From assembly GCF_965363235.1 (NCBI RefSeq), contig NC_134842.1:5421112-5485111 (forward strand): a DNA stretch of 64,000 bases, given 5' to 3'. Source of the stretch: Mytilus galloprovincialis (taxonomy: Eukaryota; Mollusca; Bivalvia; Mytilida; Mytilidae). Both the position numbers and the translations under genes were made by a program. Shown here piece after piece: positions 31,924 to 44,275 of the stretch; positions within the stretch are counted from its first letter, which is position 1, and each line of letters starts with the position of its first letter. A model generated the notes under the pieces. The model was not told the origin of the DNA. It searched no databases and saw only the letters and a list, made by a program, of their open reading frames with translations.

Positions 31924-32266
31924 TTTTACACGATGACGTAGTCGATCTGAATCCAAATTTAATTATATGACCAGGCAAATGTTGTTCGAGGAGGTAACAC
32001 TATCTTTTCAGCCTCACCCGATGAACTTATTTGGATACAACGTGTGAATGTATAGATTTTTCACAGATCGTTATGACCAAATAAGTTTATGTGTAATCGA
32101 AACGAAAGGTCATGACTTCTGTTGATTGACAGGGAGGAAGGGGCAGGACCATATTTATCCGTGCCAGCGTGCCTACCTTTTTTCGGTGGGAGGGGCATGA
32201 CCATATTTATCCGTGCCAGCGTGCCTACCTTTTTTCCTCACTTAAAACTGATCACTCCCTACTACT
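31924..32266. repeat. Right terminal inverted repeat, 343 bp
   Basis: Reverse complement of the left end, but with two rather than three 52-bp subrepeats and one rather than two ~230-bp blocks. Just inside it (about 31880-31912), a second copy of GTCGATCTGAATCCAAATTT matches the left arm's internal junction. Confidence 0.85.
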
Positions 32267-32293
32267 CACCTGGTTCAGGCCAGGTGAGCTAAA
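32267..32293. repeat. Right target duplication and rest of the split host hairpin
   Basis: CACCTG (32267-32272) repeats the left duplication. It continues as GTTCAGGCCAGGTGAGCTAA. Without the insertion, the site reads as a near-perfect palindrome with AGCTCACCTG and CAGGTGAGCT arms. Confidence 0.8.
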
Positions 32294-32687
32294 AACTGGT
32301 TCGATATAGGCTGTCACATATATTCTATATAAAAAAAATATGTTGACCTCTAGATGCTATTTTGCTCTTTGACAGAAAGGGTGGATCTTCTATTGACTCG
32401 AACTCCATACAATCTGTTATTGATAGTCATTATCTAATGGTATATTGACATTATCCGCTGAGATACGAAATGTGGTTTGTATTTTTATATTACACTTGAC
32501 CCACTATGAAAATTAATTCTTTCATTTCTTCAATAACGAAATTTATTCATAAAAAGGTAGGAAAATTAGATGAAGTGACAATTAACGAAAACATTGAAAT
32601 GAAAACTTGGTTTTTTAAAATCTCTAAAGATTTGGATTTTTGGTCGAATGATTTATTTTCCCTACTCATCATTTTAAACATATTTTA
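32294..32687. other. No gene seen
   Basis: AT-rich. The 79-codon frame at 32506-32745 runs into the hairpin repeat and is not supported. Confidence 0.4.
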
Positions 32688-32830
32688 CAGTTACTGCACA
32701 GGGGCTTGTTACAATTGCCGGGTTTACTATCTAGATAGTAGATAGTAAACCCGGCAATTGTAAATGTTTTTTTTACGGGGTTCGTAGATAGTAAACCCGG
32801 CAATTCTAACAAGCCCCTGTGGTTACTGTA
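32688..32830. repeat. Nested foldback hairpin
   Basis: ACAGTTACTGCACAGGGGCT..CTATCTA on the left is mirrored by TAGATAGTAAACCCGGCAAT..ACTGT on the right. A third TAGATAGTAAACCCGGCAAT copy lies between (about 32739). Confidence 0.8.
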
Positions 32831-32979
32831 ACTAGTTTGGACATATTTTTCTAAAACCAATGAACCCTATTATTACAAATCAAACATTTGATGTAATTGG
32901 TTTTGTACTAACTAAAATATCAGTAACTGTGAGTACTGCACCAATGTTCCAGGTAAGCAGATAATTGGGTGTTCATAAA

Positions 32980-34414
32980 CAGAGCCGTAACTAGCCCCTT
33001 TTAATACAGAAGCAATATATATTTTGGCGAGGGGTCTGGGGCCGCTTAAGGCCCCCAGAAGCTCTGAGAAAAATAACGCAAAATCGTGCATTCTGAGCGT
33101 TTATTGGACTCTTTCTTACATAGAAATGCAAATCATTTTTAGCTATTTATCGACAATATTCTGGTCTCAAAGCAAAAACATAGATTCATTGTTATTTAAG
33201 ACTTTAAATATTTAGGGAAATTCGAAACATTAAAAGACCCATATGTAGCATAAAGCAAAAATCGTAATTCTCATAATCATTAATACCGGATTTGTCTGTC
33301 TGTTCTGGTCTTGTATTGTGCTGACTTGAGATTTTTATGACTAGATTTAAATATAGTGCCAGTCATTAGTGCAGTAATATACTTAAATATTACTACTGCT
33401 CAAGTCGACACAAGGGACCAAATGACCTTGTTTTACGGTATTTATGATTCGTTCATTATTGAAGACCCTCCAGCAACTATCGAGATGAATAACAGGAATA
33501 AAAACTTTGACCATTGATCAATTGTATTATTTTCTATACATTGACATTGTGTGTGATTAGCTCCCATGCACGTGTACTTCATATTCTTTATTTTCTGTTA
33601 AAGGGTCTGAACACGACTTAATCATGTCAATGCAAATTTAACCCTTGAATGTAAAAGGTCATATGGCAACACATTGATGTTTTTTCAACAAATGGTTTGA
33701 TACCGGGAAATTGGTGGTCTTACTTTAATTCAAACCATGTCAGTTATCTAGTTTTATCCACAGGCGCTTGGATATATGATACAGTTATTTTTTTTAATTT
33801 TGTTGTTGATTAAGATATTCAATTTTCTATATTTATAATACATATCTATCACTTCTGTGCATATCTTACCTACAGAAAATACCTAATTTTGCAGTCCATA
33901 CATTCATACTATGAAAAATTGGGTATGGTTTTATATACAAGAAAGGCAGTTTCGTATTCTTTGATATCAAGTTCAATTCTCCATGCAGAAACGATCACTT
34001 TTTTCTGTGTCCAGTAACATGGTATATTCTTAAAATATTTTCTCGCATAATGCCTGGACATCGGTGGACATGCAACATTACATAGTGTTACACGTTTACA
34101 AATGAAAATCAATACTCAGACTAGTCAGTAAGTAGGACAATAAATGAACAAAAGACAAACCCGGGACACAGAAGTACAAACAATAGACCATCAACTCTGA
34201 AAACCAAAAGTAAAATAGAAACATGGATTACGAAAAATATGCAGGGGCGACATCAGAGAGTGAAGAGAACTTGCTTCTTGCATGACACTTTCAGTGAAAA
34301 CAATTTGATATGAAAAAAATCATAAGAAGACAATCTTTTGTTTTAGTTTTTTTTTTTTTGAAATTTAAAACATGAGGCATTTGCCTCATTTGCCTCAATG
34401 TAGTTACGGCCCTG
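32980..34414. mobile_element. 1.4-kb TIR element, CAGRGCCGTAACTA ends
   Basis: Left end CAGAGCCGTAACTA and right end TAGTTACGGCCCTG are inverted repeats with one difference. GAGGCAAATGAGGCA lies next to the right end. No transposase frame survives, so this is a non-autonomous or decayed hAT-like element (inference). Target duplication is unclear. Confidence 0.6.
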
Positions 34415-35990
34415 ACATAACTTACAAATATTAATATTTTTACAAGTGTTGATTATTTATGGTTGTTTTTAAATGTTTTAAAACTTTAAGGGGAGGTTAC
34501 TCTAAAACAGTGCATTTTCTGAAGGATTGTACATAAAATTTTCTTATTTTGTATTTTAGCTGGGAAAAATGTACGGTGACCCTATCTTTTCTTTTGATAT
34601 TCTCAAAGCATTGTCTGAAAGCTATCTTTTCCTAATTTATCTTACAATTCTATCATTTTGTTTAGTTTCTAATCACAAAATGGTGTTTTTTTCCTTTATA
34701 ATCCATACAAAATGTGTCATTTTGTCACAACCTGTAGCTTGAGAAAATGCACAGTGACCTATCATTTTTATTATATTTTTTAACATGTATCAATTATTAT
34801 AGATACTACGTTTTGGCAAAGTATGAACAAATTCTATCATTTTTATTTTAGACTCTCATACCACCTAAATGGTTTATCTTGATCTATAAAAATATTCAAG
34901 ATAATAACCAAAAAATAGTTGTCCTGAAAGCAGTTATCTGGACCATGACAATGGACAAGGGACCAATATATAATTAAGATGAAAATAAAATTTCTAGGTA
35001 TTAGTTTGCTTTTTCCACCATTTTTATCTTGAAAAGAGGGATAAAAAAATGCTTGGAGAAATTTTTCATAAGAAATTGCTTACAAAAAACACTGTGAAGG
35101 GGACTTCTGGGTATAAATCATTTTTTTTTTTCTAATATAGGATTTCGCTATATTTTTTTATAAATGAACTTTATCATTTACTTAAAAGAAAAATGAAATA
35201 AAAAAATGGGGTCACCGTTCATTTAAGCTAACAATCTGCCTCCGGAAGAAGCATACATTTTTGTTAATGTCCTTTTTTTCTGATGAACTAATAGGAGAAA
35301 TAGAGGTAATATCAAAATAAAAAAATAACCTAAGTACAGAAATCACTAAAATTTTACAATTATTTAGTTTATGTACAGCTTATATGAAAACAATAATAAA
35401 AAATATAGGTCACCAATGAGTTAAAAAAGATATTTCAAATTTAATGCCAAAAAATGGCATTTTTACACTAAAGGGAGATAATTTGGAGTTTTTTCAATGA
35501 TGTAAACATTTTAAAAGTCATCTGGGGCCAAACCGAATCGATTTTTTGGGTTGATTTTTTACCATATCATAAAGTAATAACTAATAGTGTAATAAATAAA
35601 ATTTGTAATGAAAAAATAAATGTTCAATTTTTTTGCTGAAATTTTTGTACCCACAAGCCACCTTAAAATAATAAATAGAGTAAACAGAGCAAAAATGATA
35701 AATCAAAGTGACTTGCTTTTTTTAGCAAGGATCAGAAGAAAAGAATCCCAATTAATAACAAATAAAACAAAATAAGTATTTAGACTAAAACAAGAAAAAC
35801 CCATTTTGCTCAAGGGGTCAAACCCATTAATCAACCCTATCCTGCATTTTATATTTTAAATTATCTTCAGGTTAAAATTTGAAATAAATGCAGTCATCAA
35901 CTGAATACTAGTACTTTATCAGAAATATAATAAGTCATGAGAAAGTAATATATAAATAAAATACATTGTAACAGGAAATGTTTTACATAA
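34415..35990. other. No gene seen
   Basis: Very AT-rich. Downstream flank of the 407-residue gene. No exon or clear repeat. Confidence 0.45.
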
Positions 35991-35993
35991 ATA

Positions 35994-36209
35994 TTACAAA
36001 TTCGAATTATGCATCCTACAACATTCTTTTTCCATTTCTCTCTTTGTAAAGTTTCCCATATCAAGGAGCAAAGATATAAGAGTCCTTCTTCCATCTCTAG
36101 TTAGAATGTTCAAACTATTGCTATATAAAACTTCTGCAGTTAACTTTGGTTTCCCTAGGCTAATTTGCTGGAAATATTCATTTGTGCCTCTATAATATGC
36201 AAGGGTAAT
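35994..36209 (-). CDS. 407-aa unknown gene, exon 5 (C-terminus)
   Basis: A polypyrimidine acceptor (TTTTTTTTTAG/ATTACC) at 36210/36209 opens 71 codons in phase 0 and a TAA stop at 35996-35994. The sequence includes LAYYRGTNEYFQQISLGK, LYSNSLNILTRDGRRTL and a charged end. It is not the frame of the overlapping ATG-initiated open frame at 35897-36094; splice phase decides. Not recognised as a named family. Confidence 0.7.
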   Translation of the reverse strand: MTLAYYRGTNEYFQQISLGKPKLTAEVLYSNSLNILTRDGRRTLISLLLDMGNFTKREMEKECCRMHNSNL

Positions 36210-36639
36210 CTAAAAAAAAAAGAAGAAATAAAATAAATCAATACAAAATAATCTTTTGGTATAAAACCTCTCAATCTCAACCCATAAATCCTCTAAATGG
36301 TAAAATATAAACACTAGAGGCTCCAAGGAGAACAAATGGCTCAATTGTCAGGATTATCCAATATTATGGTCTATCAGTATTTTGTGAAATTTTCCTTTGA
36401 TCTTACTGACTGATAATTTCCTGTATCAGCACAGTAGAGTGAGATGGATATTTTTGCTAAAAACTGAGGAGGCACATGCTGTTGTCAATGTAAACATCAA
36501 TGGCGTCACAGTCAAAATAAGGATAAACAGATTATCAATGGTCATCTTCAGTCAATTGCTTTTCTTTTTTACGTCGTGCTGACTCAAGGTAGAAAATAAT
36601 TTATAATTATCCAATAATTTTCCAAATTATTAAAAGAGA

Positions 36640-37440
36640 GGCAAAAGATACCAAGGGACAATCAAACTCTGAAGTCGAAAAATAAACTGACAATGCCATA
36701 GCAAAATTAAACTGACAATACCATAGCAAAATTAAACTGACAACGCCATAGCAAAAATAAACTGACAACGTCATAGCAAAATTAAACTGACAACGCCATA
36801 GCAAAAATAAACTGACAACGTCATAGCAAAATTAAACTGACAACCCCATGGCAAAAATAAACTGACAACCCCATAGCAAAATTAAACTGACAACCCCATG
36901 GCAAAATTAAACTGACAACCCCTTAGCAAAATTAAACTGACAACCCCATGGAAAAAATAAACTGACAACCCCATGGCAAAATTAAACTGACAATCCCATG
37001 GCAAAAATAAACTGAAAACCCCATGGCAAAATTAAACTGACAACCCCATAGCAAAATAAACTGACAACCCTATAGCAAAATAAACTGACAACCCCATGGC
37101 AAAAATAAACTGACAACTGCATAGCAAAATAAACTGACAACCCCATGGCAAAAATAAACTGACAACTGCATAGCAAAATAAACTGACAACCCTATAGCAA
37201 AATAAACTGACAACCCCATGGCAAAAATAATCTGACAACCCCATAGCAAAATAAACTGACAACCCCATAGCAAAATAAACTGACAACCCCATGGTAAAAA
37301 TAAACTGACAAACCCATAGCAAAAAAAGAAAAAGACCACAAGACAAACAACAGAACATAAAATGCAACATAGAAAACCAAAGACAGGGAAACACAAACCC
37401 CACCAAAAACGAGAGTAACCTCAGGTGCTCCAGAAGGGTA
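36640..37440 (-). repeat. 26-bp minisatellite inside a retroelement 3' region
   Basis: About 26 units of AAACTGACAACCCCATGGCA plus AAAAT fill 36680-37320. The flanks (GATACCAAGGGACAATCAAA; then GACAAACAACAGAACATAAA, CTCAGGTGCTCCAGAAGGGT) match the retroelement at 61820-62060, where the unit occurs once. Long minus frames are repeat by-products. Confidence 0.85.
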
Positions 37441-37555
37441 AGCAGATCATGCTCCACATGTTGCACCTGTCGTGTTTATCATGTAAGTACTAACCCACAA
37501 TGATGTGTCTTGATAAAGATTATAAACACATCTATATATATACGTATATAGCTAA

Positions 37556-39043
37556 CAGTGTTCCAGCTAGGATTTGAAAATAGAGGGGCGCGTTTTTAAA
37601 AAGGGCGTTCTCACTGAAAAAAATCAAATACTTAATATTACCACATAAAGACATATTTCTTGATGCATGGTGGGTCTAAGATGAATTTGCAACGCAATGC
37701 ACTGCGTTGTTTTGTAGAATTATTTTATTACACTTGTGAAATGAATTGTGCATGTCAGTTTAAAAACTTCACATAAATCTGCAATACAGTCAGGAACAAT
37801 ACTTAACATTTTCTCTGATGGCCAGCCTGGATCCAAAAGTTTTTTCAAGGGCCCTGTAGAATTTTTTTAGGCCTTACCAGGTTTGTTTTTACTGTAGGCA
37901 AATACATATTAATAGTCTTGAATGTTCTTATATAAAAGCCAAAAATATATGTTTGAAATACCTTATACATGTAGCTTGTTTCTTATTATGATGGAAATAA
38001 TAAAGGAATTAAATAAACATGAGTTTTTCAGAATTAAAATCCATTTAACCATGTATTTTCAGACTGGTGAACTTTATATATATTTGTAATATTATTGGAA
38101 AAAAAAGCCCCCCTTTCCATATCCCTAGATGTAAATTATTTTAATAAAAAAAGTATTATCAGTTTCACCCCAAGAAATTATTATAATTTTTCATGAATGA
38201 ATCTTAGCAGTTGTAATCAAAATGATTTCCAAAATGAAATTCCTACTGTCTATAAATAACAATGAAATGTAACTGTTTCCTGTTAATAAGGGGTTTCCCG
38301 AATTTTCCCGCCAAAAAGCACATGGCTTTCAACAATTGTAAACAAAGCATTCAATTTGTGATCATGGATTTAATACAGTTTTAATTAATTTAATTTGGAT
38401 ATAGATATTCAACTTAAGGTACAGTCAAGCAATGTTTTTACTTTCTTCTGGATTAAAACTAGTTTGAAAGATCAGTTTAAAAAATAAAAACATCAAAACA
38501 AAAACGATCTGAATTGTGAATATTCAGTGACTCATAAATTTTTTGAACTCTGCTACGGAGATCAAAGTTACATCATGTTTCATGCATTTTGCGTGTTGAC
38601 CTATTGGGATGATTCTTTTTAAATGACATAATAAATAACAAATACAATAGAAATGAACACCGTTCACATTTATTTGATAAATTATATTTTGCATCGTCAG
38701 GTGTTAAAATAATCAATTCATTTAACTTCGATGTTTGGTGCTTCAGGGTAAAGGGATTAGACAGGGTCGTAAATTTCACCTGATTAAGTAATTGACTCTA
38801 ATTGAATAGGTGATTATAATCAGGTAACAAGTGTCAACAATTTTAATCTGTTGTCTTACTCTTAATGAAGTGTGTGTATAAAGAACTCAACAAAATGGCG
38901 ACGATATGAGGAAAAAAGATTGTTTTTTAAACTTTTTTTCAAAAGGGCACAGAGGGGCGCAGGGGCGCTTAAAAAAGGCAGAGGGGCGCAAAATTTCGGG
39001 GGCGGGGCGCGGCGCCCTCCATTTCATGCTAGCTGGAACACTG
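37556..39043. mobile_element. 1.49-kb TIR element, CAGTGTTCCAGCTAG ends
   Basis: Ends CAGTGTTCCAGCTAG and CTAGCTGGAACACTG are perfect inverted repeats, flanked by GCTAA on both sides (37551-37555, 39044-39048), a candidate 5-bp target duplication. GGGGCGC-rich blocks sit next to both ends. No transposase frame remains; hAT-like by its ends (inference). Confidence 0.75.
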
Positions 39044-39048
39044 GCTAA

Positions 39049-40029
39049 ACTCACTCATAAATGTAAATCCTAGATCCAGTATTTTTGTTGTGTTTTGGGA
39101 AAATCCTAAGATGTTTTTGAGAGCTATTTATTTTCGCAAGTAGAAAAATATGGCAAATATAAATCGTGGATCTTTCCTTTTTCAACGACATCAAGTAAAT
39201 TTGAAAATCACAAAACAAAATCGCCCTAAATCAGGATAGAAATGGTTAATTGCAAAATAAAATATCCATGAAAACTAGTTGGTTTATAATGGTTTACCCC
39301 ATTCCGGTGGTCATAATGTTATTCTTCAAATCCAACTGCCAGTTGAGCTAGACGGAACAAATATGATTCAAATAAATAAAATTCAGATATTTAGCTTTAC
39401 AATGATGCATAATATGTTACCCAATTGTCTAGTTTATTCAGTTCAATAAATGATTGAAAATCGGCGATCACCATCCGCCATTGTTTTGTTTATCAACCTC
39501 TTTCCGGTGCAAAGATAAAATATAGTATGGAGGACAACAAGAACACTAATGCACCCTATTTTGTGCATCAAATAACATTAATATTCTAGTAAAGAAACAC
39601 AAATGAGCAAAACATTGTTTTATTCAGGACAATTTACATTTGCAAGATGAAAAGTATTTACAGAGTCAAATGTGCAAGAAGTAAAAAAAAAAAATATATT
39701 TTTTATTTTAATTTTTAATTTTATTGTGAAAAATCCATAAAGATAAATTTATTTGGATGTCTATAAGGAAACAAGAATTTCACAAATTTTCAATATTTGA
39801 AAAATTACCTGAATACATATAAAAAAAGATAATTTTTAAAACAGTTTTAAAACTATTGTGTGTTTGTTTGAATCAGAATAATGGAAAAAATATTGTTCTG
39901 TGTTGCAGTTTACGTTCGTAAAGAACTATTCCCTCTTCTCAAAACACCAATTTTCATAATCATCACTGCAGAATTGAAGATATCTGTAATAAAAATTAAC
40001 ACTCATAAACACTTAAAACATGAAAAAAT
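39049..40029. other. No gene seen
   Basis: AT-rich intron sequence of the 407-residue gene, with nothing recognised. Confidence 0.4.
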
Positions 40030-41114
40030 TAAAGAACCTTAGTGAGCACGCTCACATACCCCACGTCCCCACATTGTCATTGGAGAAATTAAATAAGTAT
40101 AAGAAAAAAAAATTGTATAAGAAAAAATATTGAATAATAATTTCCTGTCAATATACATAGTATGTCCTTATTATCTACAAAATTTCATGAAATTCTGTTG
40201 TGTGTTTTCAGAGGAGTTGAGATGACAAACTGTTGCAGAAGTACATTTAGGCAAATAAGTTCAAAGGGGCATAACTCCTAGAAAAAAAATTGAACCGTAA
40301 TTTCCTGTTAATATGCACATCTACGTAGTATGTCCTTATTATCTACAAAGTTTCATGAAATTCTGTTGTGTGGTTTGAGAGGAGTTGCGATGACAAACTG
40401 TTGCAGTAGTACATTAAAGGAAATAAGTTCAAAGGGGCGTAACTCCTAGAAAAAAAAATTGAATCGCAATTTCCCGTCGATATGCACAACTACATAGTAT
40501 GTCCTTATTATCTGAAAAGGTTTCGTGAAATTCTGTTGTGTGGTTTGAGAGGAGTTGCGATGACAAACTGTTGCAGTAATACATTAAAGTAAATAAGTTC
40601 AAAGGGGCGTAACTCCTAGAAAAAAAAAATTGAATCACAATTTCCCGTTGATATGCTTAACTACATAGTATGTCCTTATTATCTGAAAAGGTTTTGTGAA
40701 ATTCTGTTGTGTGGTTTGAGAGGAGTTGCGATGACAAACTGTTGCAGTAGTACATTAAAGGAAATAAGTTGAAAGGGGCATAACTCCTAGAAAAAAAATT
40801 GAATCGCAATTTCCTGTCGATATGCACAACTACATAGTATGTCCTTATTATCTGAAAAGGTTTCGTGAAATTCTGTTGTGTGGTTTGAGAGGAGTTGCGA
40901 TGACAAACTGTTGCAGTAGTACATTAAAGTAAATAAGTTCAAAGGGGCGTAACTCCTAGAAAAAAAATTGAATCGCAATTTCCCGTCGATATGCACAACT
41001 ACATAGTTTGTCCTTATTATCTGAAAAGGTTTCGTGAAATTCTGTTGTGTGGTTTGAGAGGAGTTGCGATGACAAGAAACAGGACTGACGGACTGACGGA
41101 CTTACGGACGGACG

Positions 41115-41150
<36 letters not shown>

Positions 41151-41169
41151 TCGTTGCATGGGGTATAAT
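40030..41169 (+). repeat. Family C tandem element, ~170-bp monomers
   Basis: It starts near CCTTAGTGAGCACGCTCACA. AACTCCTAGA marks monomers at 40273, 40441, 40611, 40782 and 40951 (168-171 bp apart). The array ends in a GACGGACGGACGG tract and a hairpin at 41133-41169 (ATTATACCC..GCAAC TTC GTTGC..GGGTATAAT). Minus-strand open frames across it repeat the monomer. Confidence 0.85.
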
Positions 41170-41895
41170 GACCAGTAAAAACTAAAATCTGCTTTGAATC
41201 AAATTGTTAGCAAAATGTTTTTTTTTCTCATATATAGCTGCCATAATTTAACTTGTACTGTATAGCAGCATTTGTTATATTCATTGTGCAAGATTTTGTC
41301 TTTTCAGTACAGTAATTTATGGTAAATGTTCTTTTCGTATCCATTTATAAAAATTTCAATTGAATTCAATCAACAGAAATCGTTTTCAATAACATAAAAA
41401 AATGATAAATAACTTTTTCTAAAAGCATTGTAAAATTGTTCATTTTTGTTAACCAAGCTTTCCGTAGATTTTTCCAGAGTCATTAGAACGTTTTATTATC
41501 ACGTGACTGTTGTTTGGGACGATTTGCACATGGCAGACGATAAATCAATAACAGTAGATTGATTTTGGATGAATATTAAATATTTTTAGATCGCTTGAAA
41601 TTTCATGGCATATCAATGGTTTTAGAATGGACGAAAAAACACTATGTTGAACTTATAAATATTTGTTTACCTGTAATAAAGACTGTTGATGTATTTTACA
41701 TCCGTTGACATACAGCGGGGAACCAGTTGTCTTTAAACTCCGACCTCCGAGCCATGCACGTGCTTTTATGACAACAAAAACCCGGATTTTAAAATTACAC
41801 CAGAATCAGGTATACACCGGAAAGAGAAGAAGGCAGTATAATGAAGTTAATGTTTTTAAAAATTACACTTGATGTAGATAATGTTTTGTTAATTG
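41170..41895. other. No gene seen
   Basis: AT-rich intron sequence. Confidence 0.4.
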
Positions 41896-41901
41896 ACTTA
41901 C

Positions 41902-42081
41902 CTTTATTTCTTGAACAAGTAATCCATATATTCCTCTAAATCCAAATAATGACTGTCCAGACTGGACAACTGCTAACATCTGTCCTATATGCTGACCTTT
42001 AATGTGATGAGGTACTGTTGTTTTATTCCTCAAGTTATAAGTCCTACTTTCTTCATCAACCTCTACACATGTACTTTTTGA
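41902..42081 (-). CDS. 407-aa unknown gene, exon 4
   Basis: 180 bp, phase 0 at both ends: acceptor TTTACAG/TCAAAA at 42082/42081, donor AAAG/GTAAGT at 41902/41901. It encodes 60 residues beginning SKSTCVEVDEES, with TVPHHIKGQHIGQMLAVVQ and FGFRGIYGLLVQEIK. Placed after exon 3, its first residues complete an E-S-K triad, and the GQxxxQ and GxYGLL patterns follow as in PD-(D/E)XK nuclease folds (inference). Confidence 0.75.
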
Positions 42082-42439
42082 CTGTAAATGAAAAACAATC
42101 TCAGAAAAGGCAACACAACTGTTCATTTTTTAAAGGCTTAAAATGAGCCCTACTTAATTGGACATACAGACAAATCTTTATACAAAATATAGCATCTCAT
42201 TAAACTGCTTGCTAAACAATTTGTTTTTGTCGGTTTTTTTTGTTTGTTTCGGGAAGGAGGTCCATCCATTCGCCTGTAAGTCTGTCTGTCTGTCTGAATG
42301 TCAGCTTGTTTATCCTTTATATATCTGCACACGAAGGAATACTATTACTGTCTAAGATTTGGAAGTAAATATAATTCAACTTCTACTCTCAGAGCAGGAG
42401 GAATCACTTGATATAATAGACCTTCTACCCATATGAAAC

Positions 42440-43070
42440 AGACATTATATAAATAACACATAGCTGCCAGGGTAATAGAGCAGATTGTTACCCTGAGAAA
42501 ACATTGTTAACCCTGGTGAAGCCAAGGTTGACAATGCTTTTTCAAGGGGTACCAATCTGTACCCAATACCATTGACTTATTATAAATTGTTCCCTTTAAA
42601 CAAACCTAAACACAAACATTTACCTTTAAACTATGTTAAAGTTTCAAGGTCAATGAACCATGATGAGGGGATGGGGCTAAATAATCCCCATGGAAACCAT
42701 ACTTGCCAATGCCAATAAATTTGCATACCAAATATCATTGACTTCACATTATCAGTTCATCTAAAACTGAAACTGATCTAATCACAAACTAATACATATG
42801 ACATTAGCAAAGTTTCAAAGTCAATAGACCAAGACTAAAGAAGAGGGGACAAACATTATCCATGGAAATGGAATGCTGTTGCTTAAATACATGTTATACA
42901 ACTGAATACCAATAAACACTGGTTTTCCACTAATAGTTCCGCTTGAATTGACCTAATCGCAAACTAATACATGAAAAACAAAATATTTTTTTAAAAGTCA
43001 ATATGCCATGACTAAGGGGCGGTGCTAAATAATTTCCATGGAAATGAGATATGTTCATATATTTATACAA
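42440..43070 (+). repeat. Family E ~180-bp monomer array
   Basis: Three or four diverged units share ACCAAATAYCATTGAC, RACTAATACAT, AAAGTCAATRNACCATGACT and CCATGGAAATGAGAT. Related pieces lie at 23.9-24.4, 44.76-45.07 and 45.9-46.2 kb. Confidence 0.7.
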
Positions 43071-43079
43071 CAGACATGT

Positions 43080-43385
43080 AATTGACTGTAATTAATTATA
43101 ATTTCTGAAGTGTAATGTGTAATTGAACATTTTTATATATATTACATGTCTTCTTCTTCTGGTATACAGTTACAGCTTCATTAATATTGAAGATAACGAA
43201 CTGTCAAATGACTGTTGCATGCGCAAAGTATATGATTAAAAATATGAAAAAAAAATTATCTTTAAATTTGTAGAATACTTAAAAATTGTAATTGAAGGTT
43301 ATGAATTACATAGCCAAAATTAAGATGTAATTGAAAATTACTTTTACTTTTCAATAACAACTCAATTACATTTAAATTTTGGGTC
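43080..43385. repeat. GTAATT-rich repeat
   Basis: Dense GTAATTGA/TCAATTAC words in both orientations. A similar block is at 44590-44750. Probably an AT-rich foldback family. Confidence 0.5.
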
Positions 43386-44099
43386 AGAAAGATTGAATCT
43401 TGTGCTTCTCAAAAAATGTTTAAAAGCAAATAATTTTATTAGATATAGTTAGCCGACAAAAAAAAGCCAAATTACACAGTATACTCTCTATAATTACACA
43501 ACCATGCGTTACCAACATTATATTTTTTATTATGTATCAAATGAACAAAAATAGCATGAAGAAGAAGAAGAAAAACTTTGTAAAAACATGCCATTATTTG
43601 TGTTGAAAGGAACCATTACTAAGTCACTGTCTTATAAAAAATACTTTAATTCGCTTATTACCTACATGTATGTTCAGATAACTATCATTAGACATTGAGT
43701 TAACAAAATTAACTTCAAGGAACATACCCTATCAACAAATATAACCTCTTAACATTTGTTTTACAAAGAACATAAACAATCAACAAATATAACCTCTAAA
43801 CATTTGTTACCCTATCAACAAATATAACCTCTAAAGTCTAAACATTTGTTTTATTATAAACTATATAATGACTGTTTTTACAACAGTTACATTTGCTTGT
43901 TTAACAGGAGTTGCCTATAAGAGATAATAAATTAATTGCGAATAAAACTATATTTTTCAAAAAAGTCTGGCTTTCTCAATCTTTATATATAGGAAAATAA
44001 TTTTAATAAGTTGTGATCAAAATAAATTAAAAAAATATCAAAATTAGGGCTCTCTTTCAAAATGTGTATAACTTTCAATGAAATACATTAATATATAAA
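43386..44099. other. No gene seen; small direct repeats
   Basis: CAACAAATATAACCTCTAAA is repeated three times at 43734-43835. Otherwise AT-rich intron. Confidence 0.5.
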
Positions 44100-44275
44100 A
44101 TTTGTATAGGTTCTTACAACAAAATTTCTATAGGTTCTTACAACAAAATTTCTATAGGTTCTTACAACAAAATTTGTATAGGTTCTTACAACAAAATTTC
44201 TATAGGTTCTTACAACAAAATATCTATAGGTTCTTACAAAAAAATTTCTATAGGTTCTTACATCAAAATTTAATA
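44100..44275. repeat. 24-bp minisatellite
   Basis: About seven units of TATAGGTTCTTACAACAAAA plus TTTC. Since 24 is a multiple of three, frames on both strands stay open with an 8-residue repeat; the array is short and intronic, so I reject coding. Confidence 0.9.

Larger units (their letters stand above)
27326..32266. mobile_element. Polinton/Maverick-like element, 4941 bp
   Basis: The element begins AGTAGTAGGGAGTGATCAG and ends with its exact reverse complement. It is flanked by a perfect 6-bp duplication (CACCTG). AG..CT ends, long inverted repeats and 6-bp duplications are the known Polinton signature. The cargo agrees: a packaging-type ATPase, an adenain-like protease and a penton-like candidate, all on the minus strand. 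Missing are protein-primed DNA polymerase B, the retroviral-type integrase and a recognisable major capsid gene; standard elements are 15-20 kb. The element therefore probably moves in trans or is a deletion derivative, although the protein genes are open. The coding block 28.1-29.97 kb is clearly GC-richer than its surroundings. Confidence 0.85.

Noticed and set aside
27361..32240. CRISPR-like or phage-like array from the 52-bp subrepeats
   Set aside because: Subrepeats are adjacent without unique spacers and belong to the inverted ends of a eukaryotic DNA element.
36982..37466. Minus-strand frames of 62-144 codons rich in CQFILL/VSLFCYG
   Set aside because: Translation of the 26-bp minisatellite in several frames.
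40429..41159. Repeated minus frames with HTTEFHETFSDNKD
   Set aside because: Frames across ~170-bp monomers of family C, not a protein repeat.
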